A stretch of DNA of 64,000 bases from Piscinibacter gummiphilus (GCF_032681285.1 NZ_CP136336.1:917001-981000), one strand, 5' to 3'. Positions 55,684-64,000 are shown, counted from the first letter of the stretch. Notes: generated from the sequence alone by a model not told the origin. Program-made: numbers and translations.

Positions 55684-56526
55684 ATGAATCCGCGCGCCCG
55701 TCCACTTCCTTCCGTTCGCACCATCACCTTCGGCCAGCCGCTGGTGTGGCTCGTGCTCGCCTGGCGCGACATGGCGCGCATCGGCTGGCTGAGTTTTGCG
55801 CAGGGGCTCGTGCTGGCGCTGGGTGGCGGTGTGATCGTGGCGGTGGCGCATGACCGCTTCTGGCTGCTCGCCGGTGCCGTCTCGGGTTTCCTGCTGATCG
55901 CGCCTGTGCTCGCCACGAGCCTCTATGCACTCAGCCGCGCCCTCGAGCGGCGCGAGCCGGCCACGCTGCGCGTGGTGGTCGACACCTGGGTGCACTGGCA
56001 GCGCGACCACCTCGACAAGTTCGGCGCCGACTACTGGAGCCTGGTGCGCTTCGGCATCGGCCTCGCGCTCGCCGGCACGGGCTGGGTGCTGACCTCGGCG
56101 GCGCTGATCACGCTGTATGCGCCGGTGCCCATCCTGCAGCCGATGGACTTCGTGCGCCATGTGGTGCTCGATCGCGAGGGTTGGCTGTTCGAGGTGTGGC
56201 TCGTTCTCGGCGGCGTGATGGCCGCGCCCATCTTTGCGTCGAGCGTGGTGGCCATGCCCTTGCTGCTCGACCGCCGTGTCACCTTGATGCAGGCGGTGCT
56301 GACGAGCTGGCGCGCGGTGCTGGCCAACCCGCTGCCGCTCGCGGTCTGGGCGCTGTTGATCGCGCTCTTCACCGCGCTCGGCCTCGCCTCGCTTTTCATC
56401 GGCCTCGTCTTCGTGATGCCCATGCTCGGCCATGCCAGCTGGCACGCGTACCGCGACCTCGTCGACGTCGAGCACTGGCCGGCGCGCGAATCCGAGTGGC
56501 CCTCGTCGCTCACGAAAGAACGCTGA
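55684..56526 (+). CDS. DUF2189 integral membrane protein
   Basis: A 280-residue protein with about six hydrophobic spans (for example GVIVAVAHDRFWLLAGAVSG and ASVVAMPLL region) and the family features of DUF2189: an N-terminal amphipathic start, PVLATSLYALSRALERREP and the C-terminal GHASWHAYRDLVD. These proteins are common in alpha- and betaproteobacteria, sometimes near cytochrome oxidase genes, but have no proven function. It overlaps the next small gene as TGATG. Confidence 0.82.
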   Translation: MNPRARPLPSVRTITFGQPLVWLVLAWRDMARIGWLSFAQGLVLALGGGVIVAVAHDRFWLLAGAVSGFLLIAPVLATSLYALSRALERREPATLRVVVDTWVHWQRDHLDKFGADYWSLVRFGIGLALAGTGWVLTSAALITLYAPVPILQPMDFVRHVVLDREGWLFEVWLVLGGVMAAPIFASSVVAMPLLLDRRVTLMQAVLTSWRAVLANPLPLAVWALLIALFTALGLASLFIGLVFVMPMLGHASWHAYRDLVDVEHWPARESEWPSSLTKER

Positions 56527-56735
56527 TGTTCGGCTTCAGCGAAGAGCAGATCGCGGGCTTCGGCCTCACCTTCGGTGTCGGCGCATTCATGCTTTACATG
56601 GTGTTCATCATTGGCCAGCTCGCGTGGGAGTCGAAGGCCGGAAAGTTCGGCACCTTCGTGCTCTTCCTGGCGCTCGGCCTGGGCATGCTCGGCTTCGTGG
56701 CCAAGTTCGTCATCCAGTGGCTTCTCACGCCGTAG
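56526..56735 (+). CDS. DUF2788 small membrane protein
   Basis: A 69-residue protein of the DUF2788 family with two membrane helices (GFGLTFGVGAFMLYMVFIIG and FVLFLALGLGMLGFVAKFVI). It starts at the ATG overlapping the DUF2189 stop and is translationally coupled to it. Function is unknown; the pairing suggests a joint membrane role. Confidence 0.85.
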   Translation: MFGFSEEQIAGFGLTFGVGAFMLYMVFIIGQLAWESKAGKFGTFVLFLALGLGMLGFVAKFVIQWLLTP

Positions 56736-56788
56736 GCGTAGGTCAGGGCTGCCGGTAGACTGCGCCACTCCCTGCGCTGGAGCTGCCC

Positions 56789-57367
56789 ATGACCCTGCTC
56801 GTCCTCGGACTCGTTCTCTTTCTCGGCATCCATTCGGTGTCCATCGTCGCCCCGGCGTGGCGCGACGCCCAGGCTGCGCGCAGCGAGATGGGCTGGAAGG
56901 GCGTGTACACCGTGGTGGCCATCGTGGGCTTCGTGTTGATCGTCTACGGCTACGGCGAAGCGCGGCAGACCACCCCGCTGCTGTACGCCCCGCCCACCTG
57001 GATGCGGCATTTGTCGATGCTCTTGCTGCTGCCGGTCTTCCCGTTGCTGCTGGCCGCCTACCTGCCGGGGCGCATCAAGACGGCGGCCAAGCACCCGATG
57101 CTCGCCGCCACCAAGCTCTGGGCGCTCACGCACCTGCTGGCCAACGGCACGCTGGCCGACGTGCTGCTCTTCGGCGGCTTTCTCGTGTGGGCGGTGGCCG
57201 ACCGCATTTCGCTCAAGCGGCGCGTGCAGCGCCCGACCCTCGGCGCGCCGCCGAGCGCGGCCAACGACCTCATCGCGGTCGTCGGCGGCCTCGCGCTCTA
57301 CGGCCTCTTCGTGTGGCGCGCCCATGCCTGGCTGATTGGCGTGTCGCCGTTCGGCAAGGCGCTTTGA
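56789..57367 (+). CDS. NnrU family membrane protein
   Basis: A 192-residue membrane protein of the NnrU family with about five helices. LVLFLGIHSVSIVAPAWRDA and KLWALTHLLANGTLADVLLF are the family signature regions, with His residues that could touch heme or metal. NnrU was named from nitrite/nitric oxide reductase loci, but no denitrification genes are nearby. It stands 54 bases after the DUF2788 gene. Confidence 0.87.
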   Translation: MTLLVLGLVLFLGIHSVSIVAPAWRDAQAARSEMGWKGVYTVVAIVGFVLIVYGYGEARQTTPLLYAPPTWMRHLSMLLLLPVFPLLLAAYLPGRIKTAAKHPMLAATKLWALTHLLANGTLADVLLFGGFLVWAVADRISLKRRVQRPTLGAPPSAANDLIAVVGGLALYGLFVWRAHAWLIGVSPFGKAL

Positions 57368-57385
57368 CGTTTGAAAGTGATCACC

Positions 57386-57973
57386 ATGAGCCCTCACATC
57401 CAGCAAACCCTGATCGACGCGCGCGCCGCGCTCGACGCCCTGATCGCCAACGACGCCACGCTGCGCGCCATCGACGCGGCCGGCACCTTGCTCGCCGACA
57501 CCTTCAAGCGTGAAGGCCGTGTCTTCAGCTGCGGCAACGGCGGCTCGATGTGCGATGCGATGCACTTCGCCGAAGAACTCTCCGGCCGCTACCGCCAGGA
57601 CCGCCCCGCGCTCGGCGCCGCGTCCATCAGCGACCCCTCGCACATCAGCTGCGTCGGCAACGACTACGGCTACGAGCACATCTTCTCGCGCTACCTCGAA
57701 GGCCACGGCCGCAGCGGCGACGTCCTGCTGGGCATCAGCACCAGCGGCACCAGCCGCAACGTGGTGGCCGCCGCCGAGATGGCGAAGAAGAAGGGCATGA
57801 AGGTGATTGCGCTCACCGGCAAGCCGGGCGCCACGCTCGGCACGCTCGCCGACATCGAGATCTGCACCCCCGGCGGCAAGTTCGCCGACCGCTCGCAGGA
57901 GCTGCACATCAAGGTGATCCACATCCTGATCGAGTCGGTGGAGCGCCAGCTCTTCCCGGCGAACTACCGCTGA
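57386..57973 (+). CDS. gmhA: sedoheptulose 7-phosphate isomerase
   Basis: A 195-residue SIS-domain isomerase, first enzyme of ADP-heptose synthesis for the lipopolysaccharide core. [20 protein letters not shown] and RYRQDRP (residues 48-75) closely match E. coli GmhA, including the catalytic Glu in the FAEEL motif, and [20 protein letters not shown] and [13 protein letters not shown] complete the signature. DiaA-type paralogues lack FAEELSGRY, so GmhA is preferred. The ATG at 57386 is chosen over an upstream TTG at 57371. Confidence 0.9.
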   Translation: MSPHIQQTLIDARAALDALIANDATLRAIDAAGTLLADTFKREGRVFSCGNGGSMCDAMHFAEELSGRYRQDRPALGAASISDPSHISCVGNDYGYEHIFSRYLEGHGRSGDVLLGISTSGTSRNVVAAAEMAKKKGMKVIALTGKPGATLGTLADIEICTPGGKFADRSQELHIKVIHILIESVERQLFPANYR

Positions 57974-57982
57974 GCGCGGGCC

Positions 57983-58897
57983 TCAGCGCGGCAGCTTTTC
58001 GCCGCCGGGCAACGAGGCGAGCCGCTCGCTGAGGAAGTCCACCAGCACCCGCACCCGAAGCGGCTGATGACGGCGCGGCGCATACAGCAGATGCGCCACC
58101 TGCGCCGGGCCGGTGTGCCGCGGCAGCACCCGCACCAGCTCGCCGCGCTTCAAGGCGTCGGCCACGCTCCATGAGGGCGCGAGGGCAATGCCGGCGCCCT
58201 GCTGCACGCTCTCCAGCAGCGCCATCGCATTGCTGACGCGGTAGCGGCTGGTGAGCTCGACCCGCACCGGCCCGTCGGGGCCGTCGAGCACCAGCGTGTC
58301 GTCGCCGCCGCTGGCATACCGCAGGTAGTTGTGCGCGGCCAGGTCATCGGGCCGTCGCGGCTTGCCATGTGCGGCCAGGTAGTCGGGTGAGGCCACCAGC
58401 AGCCGCGGCCAGCGGCCCACTGCGCGCGCCACGAGGTGAGGCGGCAGCGGCCCGCTCAGCCGCAGCGACACGTCGATGCGCTCTTCCAGCAGGTCGACGA
58501 AGCGGTCTTCGAGCAGCAGGTCGATCTCGATCTCGGGGTGCTGCGCCAGGAACTCCAGCATCCAGCCGTTGAGCTTGGCCTGGCCGAGTGCGGCTGGTGC
58601 GCTCACGCGCAAGAGGCCGCGGGGCGTCTGCGACTGTTCGCGTGCGTCGGCCACCGCTTCGTCGTACTCCTCGAGGATGCGGCGAGCACGGTCGTGGAAG
58701 CGCTGGCCTTCGTCGGTCAGCGTGAGCCGTGTGGCGCTGCGCCGCAGCAGGCGCACGCCGAGCGATCGTTCGAGGCCGGCGACGAGCTTGCTCACTGTCG
58801 GCTGGGTCGTGTCGAGTGCGCGTGCGGCGCTCGAGAGGCTGCCGAGCTCCACGCTGTGCACGAAAGCGGCGAGGGCGCGAAGGGTGTCCATGGGCAT
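57983..58897 (-). CDS. LysR-family regulator
   Basis: A 304-residue LysR regulator (longest frame to 58924). The HTH is in DTLRALAAFVHSVELGSLSS AA-type sequence followed by TTQPTVSKLVAGLERSLG. The C-terminal effector domain follows the CrgA/DsdC-like subgroup pattern. Starts at 58897 or 58891 are preferred because GAATGCCATTC and ATTC-N7-GAAT inverted repeats lie at 58916-58926 and 58896-58910, so the operator is close. It is divergent from the GDSL hydrolase and probably controls that gene and the downstream oxidoreductase. Confidence 0.85.
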   Translation of the reverse strand: MPMDTLRALAAFVHSVELGSLSSAARALDTTQPTVSKLVAGLERSLGVRLLRRSATRLTLTDEGQRFHDRARRILEEYDEAVADAREQSQTPRGLLRVSAPAALGQAKLNGWMLEFLAQHPEIEIDLLLEDRFVDLLEERIDVSLRLSGPLPPHLVARAVGRWPRLLVASPDYLAAHGKPRRPDDLAAHNYLRYASGGDDTLVLDGPDGPVRVELTSRYRVSNAMALLESVQQGAGIALAPSWSVADALKRGELVRVLPRHTGPAQVAHLLYAPRRHQPLRVRVLVDFLSERLASLPGGEKLPR

Positions 58898-58991
58898 TCG
58901 ATTAAGGAATGGTGTGAATGCCATTCTGTCGTCTTCTCATCCCGATTGGAATTCGAGACAGTGGGCCCCAACGCAACCCGATGTCCTCGAG

Positions 58992-60293
58992 ATGAACCCA
59001 TTTCCGCACCCGCGAGTCCGCCGCCAACTGCTGGCCGGCGTCGTCGCCCTTTCAGCATGGGCCGCTGCCGCTCCCGCCGTGGCGCAGGCCTCGCCGACCT
59101 TCTGGCGCGACAGCTGGATGGCGAGCCCGCAGCCGCTGTGGTCGTCCGATTTCGTGCTGCCGCTGGGCACGCCGACGCAGTTCGAGCGCCAGACGCTGCG
59201 CCAGGTGGCCCGCCTGAGCGTGGGCGGTGCGCGGCTGCGCGTCGTGTTGAGCAACGAGGAAGGCCAGGCGCCGCTCGTGATCGGCGGCGCCCGCATCGCG
59301 CGCCATGCCGAGGGCTCGTCGGTGGTGGCGGGCAGCGACCGTGTGCTGCGCTTCGGCGGCCAGGCCGAGGTGCACGTGCCGCCGGGCGCGCGTGTCGTGA
59401 GCGATCCGGTGGACCTGGCGCTGCCGGCGCTCGCACGCGTGGCGGTATCGATCTATCTGCCGCGGGCCACCGCGCCGGCCGGCTTCCATTTCGATGCACG
59501 CCAGACGGCCTATCTCGCCAGCGGCGACCAGACCGCCGCGCGCTCGCTCGCCCGCGACACCACGAGCCTGAGTACGCGTGCCTTCCTCGCCGGCGTGATG
59601 GTCGACGGCGCGCAGCCGCCGGTGACGGTGGTGGCGCTGGGCGACTCGATCACCGACGGCAACGGTGCCACACCCGATGCCGATACACGCTGGCCCGATG
59701 CGCTGGCGGAGCGGCTCGCCCCACGTGGCGTGGCGGTGCTCAATGCCGGCATCTCGGGGGCTCGCCTGCTGCGCGACGGCATGGGCCGCAGCGCGCTGGC
59801 CCGCATCGGCCGCGACGTGTTCTCGCGCCCCGGTGTGCGCACGGTGATCGTGCTGCTGGGCACCAACGACATCGGCTGGCCCGGCGGCCCCTTTGCGCCG
59901 CACGAGGCGGCGATGCGACTGGACGACTTCACCCAGGGCTACCGCGCGCTCGCCGAGCTGGCCCGCGCCCACAACGTGCGGCTGATCGCCGCCACGCTGC
60001 CGCCGTTCGAGCGGGCGCTGGAAGGCACGCCGCTGGAAGGCCACCACAGCCCCGAGAAGGAGCGCCTGCGCCAGGCGGTCAACCGGTGGATCCGCGAGAG
60101 CGCCGGCTTCGACGCCGTCGTCGACATGGACCGCGTGCTGCGCGACCCCGCCCGCCCTTCACGGCTGAACCCGGCCTACGACTCGGGCGACCACCTGCAC
60201 CCCAACGATGCTGGCTACCGGGCGATGGCCGCCGCACTCGAGCTCGAGACCCTGCTCCCACCGCCGAAGCCCCAGTCCCCCACGGCCTCTTGA
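58992..60293 (+). CDS. secreted GDSL/SGNH-family hydrolase
   Basis: A 433-residue exported esterase-like protein. The signal peptide covers about residues 1-32 (QLLAGVVALSAWAAAAPAVA). An N-terminal beta domain (about 35-200) precedes the SGNH domain: block I VVALGDSITDGNGA, block III VLLGTNDIGWPGG and block V DHLHPNDAGYR. This two-part layout is seen in bacterial lipases and carbohydrate esterases of the GDSL type. The ATG at 58992 begins the signal; the open frame upstream is a shadow of the LysR gene. Confidence 0.87.
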   Translation: MNPFPHPRVRRQLLAGVVALSAWAAAAPAVAQASPTFWRDSWMASPQPLWSSDFVLPLGTPTQFERQTLRQVARLSVGGARLRVVLSNEEGQAPLVIGGARIARHAEGSSVVAGSDRVLRFGGQAEVHVPPGARVVSDPVDLALPALARVAVSIYLPRATAPAGFHFDARQTAYLASGDQTAARSLARDTTSLSTRAFLAGVMVDGAQPPVTVVALGDSITDGNGATPDADTRWPDALAERLAPRGVAVLNAGISGARLLRDGMGRSALARIGRDVFSRPGVRTVIVLLGTNDIGWPGGPFAPHEAAMRLDDFTQGYRALAELARAHNVRLIAATLPPFERALEGTPLEGHHSPEKERLRQAVNRWIRESAGFDAVVDMDRVLRDPARPSRLNPAYDSGDHLHPNDAGYRAMAAALELETLLPPPKPQSPTAS

Positions 60294-60344
60294 TCGATGG
60301 CCCAATTCGTCACGCCTCCCCACCCATTCCCCACCCACCACGCC

Positions 60345-61457
60345 ATGTCGACTTCCTCTCCACGCCTCTTCCAGCCCTGGCAGATCGGCCCGCTGCGCCT
60401 GCCCAACCGCATCGTCATCGCGCCGATGTGCCAGTACTCCGCCCTCGACGGCAGTGCCACCGACTGGCACACGATGCACGTCGGCCACCTGGCGATGTCG
60501 GGCGCGGGCCTCTTGATCCTGGAGGCGACGGCGGTGTCGCCCGAAGGCCGCATCTCGCCCCAGGACCTGGGGCTGTACTCCGATGCGAACGAAGCGGCGC
60601 TGGCGCGCGTGCTCGCCGCCACACGCCGGTATTCGACGATGCCGATCGCGATCCAGCTCGCACATGCCGGCCGCAAGGCGTCGACGCTCGCGCCCTGGAA
60701 AGGCGGCGCCCAGATCGCCCCCGGTCAGCCCGAGGGCTGGAAGACCGTGGCCCCGTCGGCGCTGCCCTTCCTCGAACACTACGACGCGCCTCGTGCGCTG
60801 AGCCTGGACGACATGGGCCGCATCCGCGAAGACTTCGCCGAAGCCGCGCGCCGTGCCGCGCGCCTGGGCCTCGACGGCGTGGAGGTGCACTCGGCCCACG
60901 GCTACCTGCTGCATCAGTTCCTCTCGCCGCTGGCCAACCAGCGCACCGACGCGTATGGCGGCAGCCTGGAAAACCGCATGCGTTTCCCGCTCGAAGTGTT
61001 CGACGCGGTGCGTGCCGCCTTCCCGGCCGACAAGGCGGTATGGGTGCGGGTGTCGGCCACCGACTGGGTCGACGGCGGCTGGACGGTGGACGACACCATC
61101 GCCTATGCCAAGGCGCTCCAGGCCCGCGGCTGCGCGGCCATCGACGTGAGCAGCGGCGGCCTCTCAGCGAAGCAGGCGATCCCGCTCGGCCCGGGCTACC
61201 AGGTGCCGCTCGCGCAGCGCCTGAAAGACGAGGTGGGCATGCCGACCATGGCGGTGGGTCTCATCACCGAGCCCGCGCAGGCCGAGGCCATCCTCGCCCA
61301 AGGCCAGGCCGATGCGGTGGCACTCGCACGCGCCATGCTCTACAACCCGCGCTGGCCCTGGCACGCGGCCGCGGCGCTCGGCGCCCAGGTCAGCGCGCCG
61401 CCGCAGTACTGGCGCAGCGCGCCGCACGGCGTGAAGAATCTCTTCGCAGGGGCCTGA
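60345..61457 (+). CDS. NADH:flavin oxidoreductase, old yellow enzyme XenA/YqjM type
   Basis: A 370-residue FMN enzyme that reduces activated C=C bonds or nitro compounds. RIVIAPMCQYSALDG contains the YqjM-type Cys, PIAIQLAHAGRKAS the active-site His, HSAHGYLLHQFLSPLANQRT and DAYGGSLENRMRFPLEV the barrel signatures, and QADAVALARAMLYNPRW the phosphate site. The start is uncertain: ATG at 60345 gives the usual N-terminus, ATG at 60297 adds 16 residues. It follows the GDSL gene and probably shares LysR control. Confidence 0.9.
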   Translation: MSTSSPRLFQPWQIGPLRLPNRIVIAPMCQYSALDGSATDWHTMHVGHLAMSGAGLLILEATAVSPEGRISPQDLGLYSDANEAALARVLAATRRYSTMPIAIQLAHAGRKASTLAPWKGGAQIAPGQPEGWKTVAPSALPFLEHYDAPRALSLDDMGRIREDFAEAARRAARLGLDGVEVHSAHGYLLHQFLSPLANQRTDAYGGSLENRMRFPLEVFDAVRAAFPADKAVWVRVSATDWVDGGWTVDDTIAYAKALQARGCAAIDVSSGGLSAKQAIPLGPGYQVPLAQRLKDEVGMPTMAVGLITEPAQAEAILAQGQADAVALARAMLYNPRWPWHAAAALGAQVSAPPQYWRSAPHGVKNLFAGA

Positions 61458-61465
61458 AGGCCTGG

Positions 61466-62086
61466 TCAGCCCGGGCTCGCCCCGCGCGCGCGGCGCGTGT
61501 GGCGGCGCCGGGCGGCCCACAGCGTGATCACGCCCGCCGCGGCCAGCGCCAGCGATGCCGGCTCCGGGATGGGCGCCACGTTGCCGAAGTAGAGGTTGTC
61601 GATCGACGGGCCGGTGCGCAGGAAGTAGAACGCACTCAGGTCGAGGTTCGAGATGCCGTTGGCGGCATGGAACGACACGTACTGGTTCGGCCGGTAGGGT
61701 GTGGACGTCGGCCAGCCGGCACCATCGGTGACGACGGTGCGCGCCCAGCCGCCGGGGCCGGTGGCGTCGACCGAGACTTGGTCCTGGTTGGGTGCGCTGA
61801 CGTAGAGGCTCACGTAGGTGGGCAGCGTGCCGCCGATGAAGCTCAGGCTCAGATAGGGCGCACCGTACAGCGACTGGTCGGTGCCGGGCACGCCCGAGCC
61901 TGCCAGGTAGCCTTCGTTGACGATCAGGCCCAGCGAGGCGTACTCGTTGGTGACCGGGGTGCCGGCGAGCTGGCCGGGGTCGGCGGGCGGTGGCAGGTCG
62001 TCAAAGGTGATCAGCACCGCTCGCGCGGGCAAGGCCACCAGGCCGAGCAGGGCGGTTGCGGCCAGTGCATGGCGGATGAACGGCAT
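61466..62086 (-). CDS. PEP-CTERM domain exported protein
   Basis: A 206-residue protein with an N-terminal signal peptide (HALAATALLGLVALPARA) and the sorting tail PIPEPASLALAAAGVITLW followed by AARRRHTRR. PEP-CTERM proteins are processed by an exosortase and are linked to exopolysaccharide or biofilm matrix. The middle region is beta rich with no known enzyme motif. The ATG at 62086 is chosen because it directly precedes the signal. No exosortase gene lies in this window. It converges on the oxidoreductase gene. Confidence 0.87.
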   Translation of the reverse strand: MPFIRHALAATALLGLVALPARAVLITFDDLPPPADPGQLAGTPVTNEYASLGLIVNEGYLAGSGVPGTDQSLYGAPYLSLSFIGGTLPTYVSLYVSAPNQDQVSVDATGPGGWARTVVTDGAGWPTSTPYRPNQYVSFHAANGISNLDLSAFYFLRTGPSIDNLYFGNVAPIPEPASLALAAAGVITLWAARRRHTRRARGASPG

Positions 62087-62189
62087 GGAAGTCTCCTCGA
62101 GGAAGTGCGCCAGGGTGGACCTACCCAGCAATCGGTATTCCCCGAGGGTGCGACGCGGTGCCGCGCGGCGCGCCACGCGCCGAGGCCGA

Positions 62190-63638
62190 TCAGCGCATCG
62201 GCTTGCGCAGGGCGGCCAGCAGCGTCTCGCGCTCGCGGCCGGCGTTCACCTGCTCACCCAGCAGCGCATAGAGCTGCTCCTGGGTCTGCGCCTTGGCGGC
62301 GCTCTTCTTGACCACGATGCTCGCGATCGGGCCGATGCTGGTGCTGAGCACGCGTGTGGCGTGCGCCAGCGTCTCGGCGGTGATCGCGCTGCCCACTGCC
62401 ACGCCGCCGCTGCCCGGCTGCGTGGCCGGAGCCTGCGTGCGGGGGGCGGCGCCGGTGAGCTTCGAGCCGCCGCTCGCATGGGCCACGCGGCCGGGCGAGG
62501 TGACGGCGTCGAACTTCGCCATGAAGCGCTGGCGGTCCTGCTCGCTGCCGAGCTGGTCGCACAGGGAGGTCTTGAGGCCGGTGATGTCGTGGACGTCGCG
62601 CGCCGCCTTGCGCACCATCACCTTGGCCATCGGGCCGACGAAGGAGGCCAGCGCCAGCTCCACCTGATGCAGCGTGGCCGGGTCCCAGCCGGGGATGCTG
62701 GTCGAGCCGGAGCGCGGCACGCCGCTCGGCGGGTCGAGCACGCCCACGGGTGGCGCGGGCGGGCTGCTGTCGTTGACCACGATGATGGTCGTCTCGCCGG
62801 TGTCGGGCTCGGCCGAGAGGTCGCGCTTGGCGAGTGCCGCGCGGAACTCGGCCACGCTCTGGTAGCGGTCGGCCGGCTTCTTGGCCAGGGCCTTGGCGAG
62901 GATGGCGTCGTAGAACGCCGGGCGGCCCGAGTCGGGCACCTTGCTCGGCGGTGTGGGGTGGTCGTTCACCACCTTGTACATGACCGACTCGGCCGAGCCC
63001 TGAAACGGCGGGTGGCCGACCAGCATGCCGTAGAGGATGGCACCGGCCGCGAAGATGTCGATGCGGTGGTCGACGTTCTCGCCGATGTACTGCTCGGGCG
63101 CCATGTAGCCCGGCGTGCCGATGGTGGACGTGATCTGCGTCAGCACCACCGATTCGATGCGGGCGATGCCGAAGTCGGTGACCTTCAACTGCCCGCTGTT
63201 GGTGACGAGCAGGTTGGCCGGCTTGATGTCGCGGTGCCACACGCCGTGCTTGTGCGCGCAGTCGAGGGCAGCCAGTAGCTGGTCCATGATGGTCAGCACG
63301 TCGCACTCGGGTGGCCGCGGTGTGCCGTGCAGGATCTGCGAGAGCGTGCGGCCCTCCACGTACTCCATCGCGATGTAGGCGGTGTCGGCGTCTTCGCCGT
63401 ACTCGTAGATCGCGACGATGCCCGGGTGCGACATGCGGCCCACCGCGCGGGCCTCGTTCTTGAAGCGGGCGGTGGTCGACGAGCCCGAGAGGTCTTGCCC
63501 GATCAGCGCCTTGTGGATGGTCTTGATCGCGACCGGCCGGTTGATGACCGGGTCGAAGGCCTTGTAGACGACGCCCATCGCGCCCTTGCCGAGCACACCC
63601 GTGATCGGATATTTGCCAAGTTGGGCCGGATGGGACAT
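62190..63638 (-). CDS. Hanks-type serine/threonine protein kinase
   Basis: A 482-residue eukaryotic-like kinase. Residues about 9-270 hold the kinase: GKGAMGVVYKAFD Gly loop, VAIKTIHKAL Lys, WHRDIKPANLLV catalytic loop, VTDFGIARI and GTPGYMAPEQYIG. A Pro/Ser linker follows, then two copies of a helical module (SFVGPMAKVMVRKAARDVHD and SIGPIASIVVKKSAAKAQTQ starts) of the kind found C-terminal to bacterial kinases. There is no membrane helix or PASTA repeat. It is likely co-transcribed with the HAMP protein just upstream, which may deliver the signal. Confidence 0.9.
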   Translation of the reverse strand: MSHPAQLGKYPITGVLGKGAMGVVYKAFDPVINRPVAIKTIHKALIGQDLSGSSTTARFKNEARAVGRMSHPGIVAIYEYGEDADTAYIAMEYVEGRTLSQILHGTPRPPECDVLTIMDQLLAALDCAHKHGVWHRDIKPANLLVTNSGQLKVTDFGIARIESVVLTQITSTIGTPGYMAPEQYIGENVDHRIDIFAAGAILYGMLVGHPPFQGSAESVMYKVVNDHPTPPSKVPDSGRPAFYDAILAKALAKKPADRYQSVAEFRAALAKRDLSAEPDTGETTIIVVNDSSPPAPPVGVLDPPSGVPRSGSTSIPGWDPATLHQVELALASFVGPMAKVMVRKAARDVHDITGLKTSLCDQLGSEQDRQRFMAKFDAVTSPGRVAHASGGSKLTGAAPRTQAPATQPGSGGVAVGSAITAETLAHATRVLSTSIGPIASIVVKKSAAKAQTQEQLYALLGEQVNAGRERETLLAALRKPMR

Positions 63639-63654
63639 CGAACGATTGTCAGTC

Positions 63655-64000
63655 TCAAGAATCGAGCATCTTCATCGCATGGACCATGCTCTTGCGCATG
63701 CGTGTGAACGATTCCGCCAAAGTGCCGATCTCGTCTTTCGACTTCACGTTGAACTCGGGCGCATCGAGTTCGCCCAGGCTCACGCGGTCGGAGAGTTTCG
63801 ACAGCTGGCTCACCGGGCGGATCACGAGCTGCCACAGCATCAGGTTGAGCGCGAGGCCGATGAGCAGGAACACGCCGGCGAGCAGGCCCATGACCACTTT
63901 GAAGTTGCGGTCGGCACGCTCCAGCGGCACCGACATCGGCACCGACACCACCTGCGCGCCCAGCACTTCGTTGAGGTTCCAGCCGAAGCCGTTGGCCGGG
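63655..64000 (-). CDS. HAMP-domain sensor with DUF3365/Tll0287-like region, 5' end outside window
   Basis: The last 115 residues of a membrane sensor. PANGFGWNLNEVLGAQ then VVSVPMSVPLERADRNFKVV resemble the end of a Tll0287-like (DUF3365) periplasmic heme or redox domain. A membrane helix (VVMGLLAGVFLLIGLALNLM) and HAMP domain (IRPVSQLSKLSDRVSLGELD; EIGTLAESFTRMRKSM) follow, and the protein ends shortly after. There is no output domain, so it may act through the kinase encoded 16 bases downstream. The frame remains open to the window edge. Confidence 0.85.
   Translation of the reverse strand, partial: PANGFGWNLNEVLGAQVVSVPMSVPLERADRNFKVVMGLLAGVFLLIGLALNLMLWQLVIRPVSQLSKLSDRVSLGELDAPEFNVKSKDEIGTLAESFTRMRKSMVHAMKMLDS

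Noticed and set aside
58436..62311. A single open frame of 1291 codons on the plus strand
   Set aside because: It crosses the LysR, GDSL, oxidoreductase, PEP-CTERM and kinase genes in wrong frames. Such frames arise from GC-rich third positions; the translation has no domain and is Arg/Ala/Pro rich.

Overview
This 64 kb window of high-GC DNA looks chromosomal and comes from a betaproteobacterium of the order Burkholderiales, most likely the Ideonella/Piscinibacter/Rhizobacter/Rubrivivax neighbourhood. The evidence is the gene content (mla operon, zwf-hexR next to tal-pgi, gltIJKL, type IV minor pilin operon), the strong GC3 bias that opens long false frames, and above all a gene whose 290-residue product matches the Ideonella sakaiensis PET hydrolase almost residue for residue. 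I see no transposase, integrase, CRISPR array or tRNA.

Layout: (1) 1-5346, minus strand, a type IV pilin/minor pilin operon (pilE-fimT-pilV-pilW-pilX-pilY1, pilY1 cut by the window edge). (2) 5467-10626, a DUF3108 protein and a complete mlaFEDACB phospholipid-transport operon. (3) 10634-16354, hexR and zwf facing tal-pgi-HAD, with a candidate HexR operator between zwf and tal. (4) 16351-28314, an HNH protein, a TetR regulator with a perfect palindrome in its promoter, and a fatty-acid beta-oxidation operon (acyl-CoA dehydrogenase, FadN-like dehydrogenase/hydratase, thiolase, enoyl-CoA hydratase, accessory hydrolases). (5) 28347-34384, an ATM1-type exporter, a LysR regulator and a glutamate/aspartate ABC transporter. 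(6) 34466-41046, the most unusual region: two copies of a three-gene cassette, each with a PET-hydrolase-like enzyme (-), a membrane-anchored lipase-chaperone-like protein (+) and an AraC regulator (-), with pyrC between the copies and rnpB just after them. (7) 41805-47999, an MFS exporter, alpha carbonic anhydrase, Cache-PAS-PAS-GGDEF protein and an ammonium transporter behind a sigma54-type promoter. (8) 48064-55603, two compound palindromic repeats and then a second sigma54-type promoter driving a BMP-family ABC importer interleaved with an amidase and two isochorismatase-fold cysteine hydrolases. (9) 55684-64000, DUF2189/DUF2788/NnrU membrane proteins, gmhA, LysR, GDSL hydrolase, OYE-type oxidoreductase, a PEP-CTERM protein, a Ser/Thr kinase and a truncated HAMP sensor.

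Two systems deserve attention. The first is the duplicated polyesterase cassette. One enzyme is a natural near-twin of the I. sakaiensis PETase that carries the His214/Phe218 pair typical of ordinary cutinases; the other is a more divergent paralogue. Each copy travels with its own Lif-like foldase candidate and its own AraC regulator, a partnership known for true lipases but not, to my knowledge, for PETases. The second is a nitrogen-scavenging operon for an unidentified amide or ureide, inferred from sigma54 promoters and three different amide-hydrolase genes in a single transporter operon. The two systems are not obviously linked. No MHETase or terephthalate genes lie in the window.
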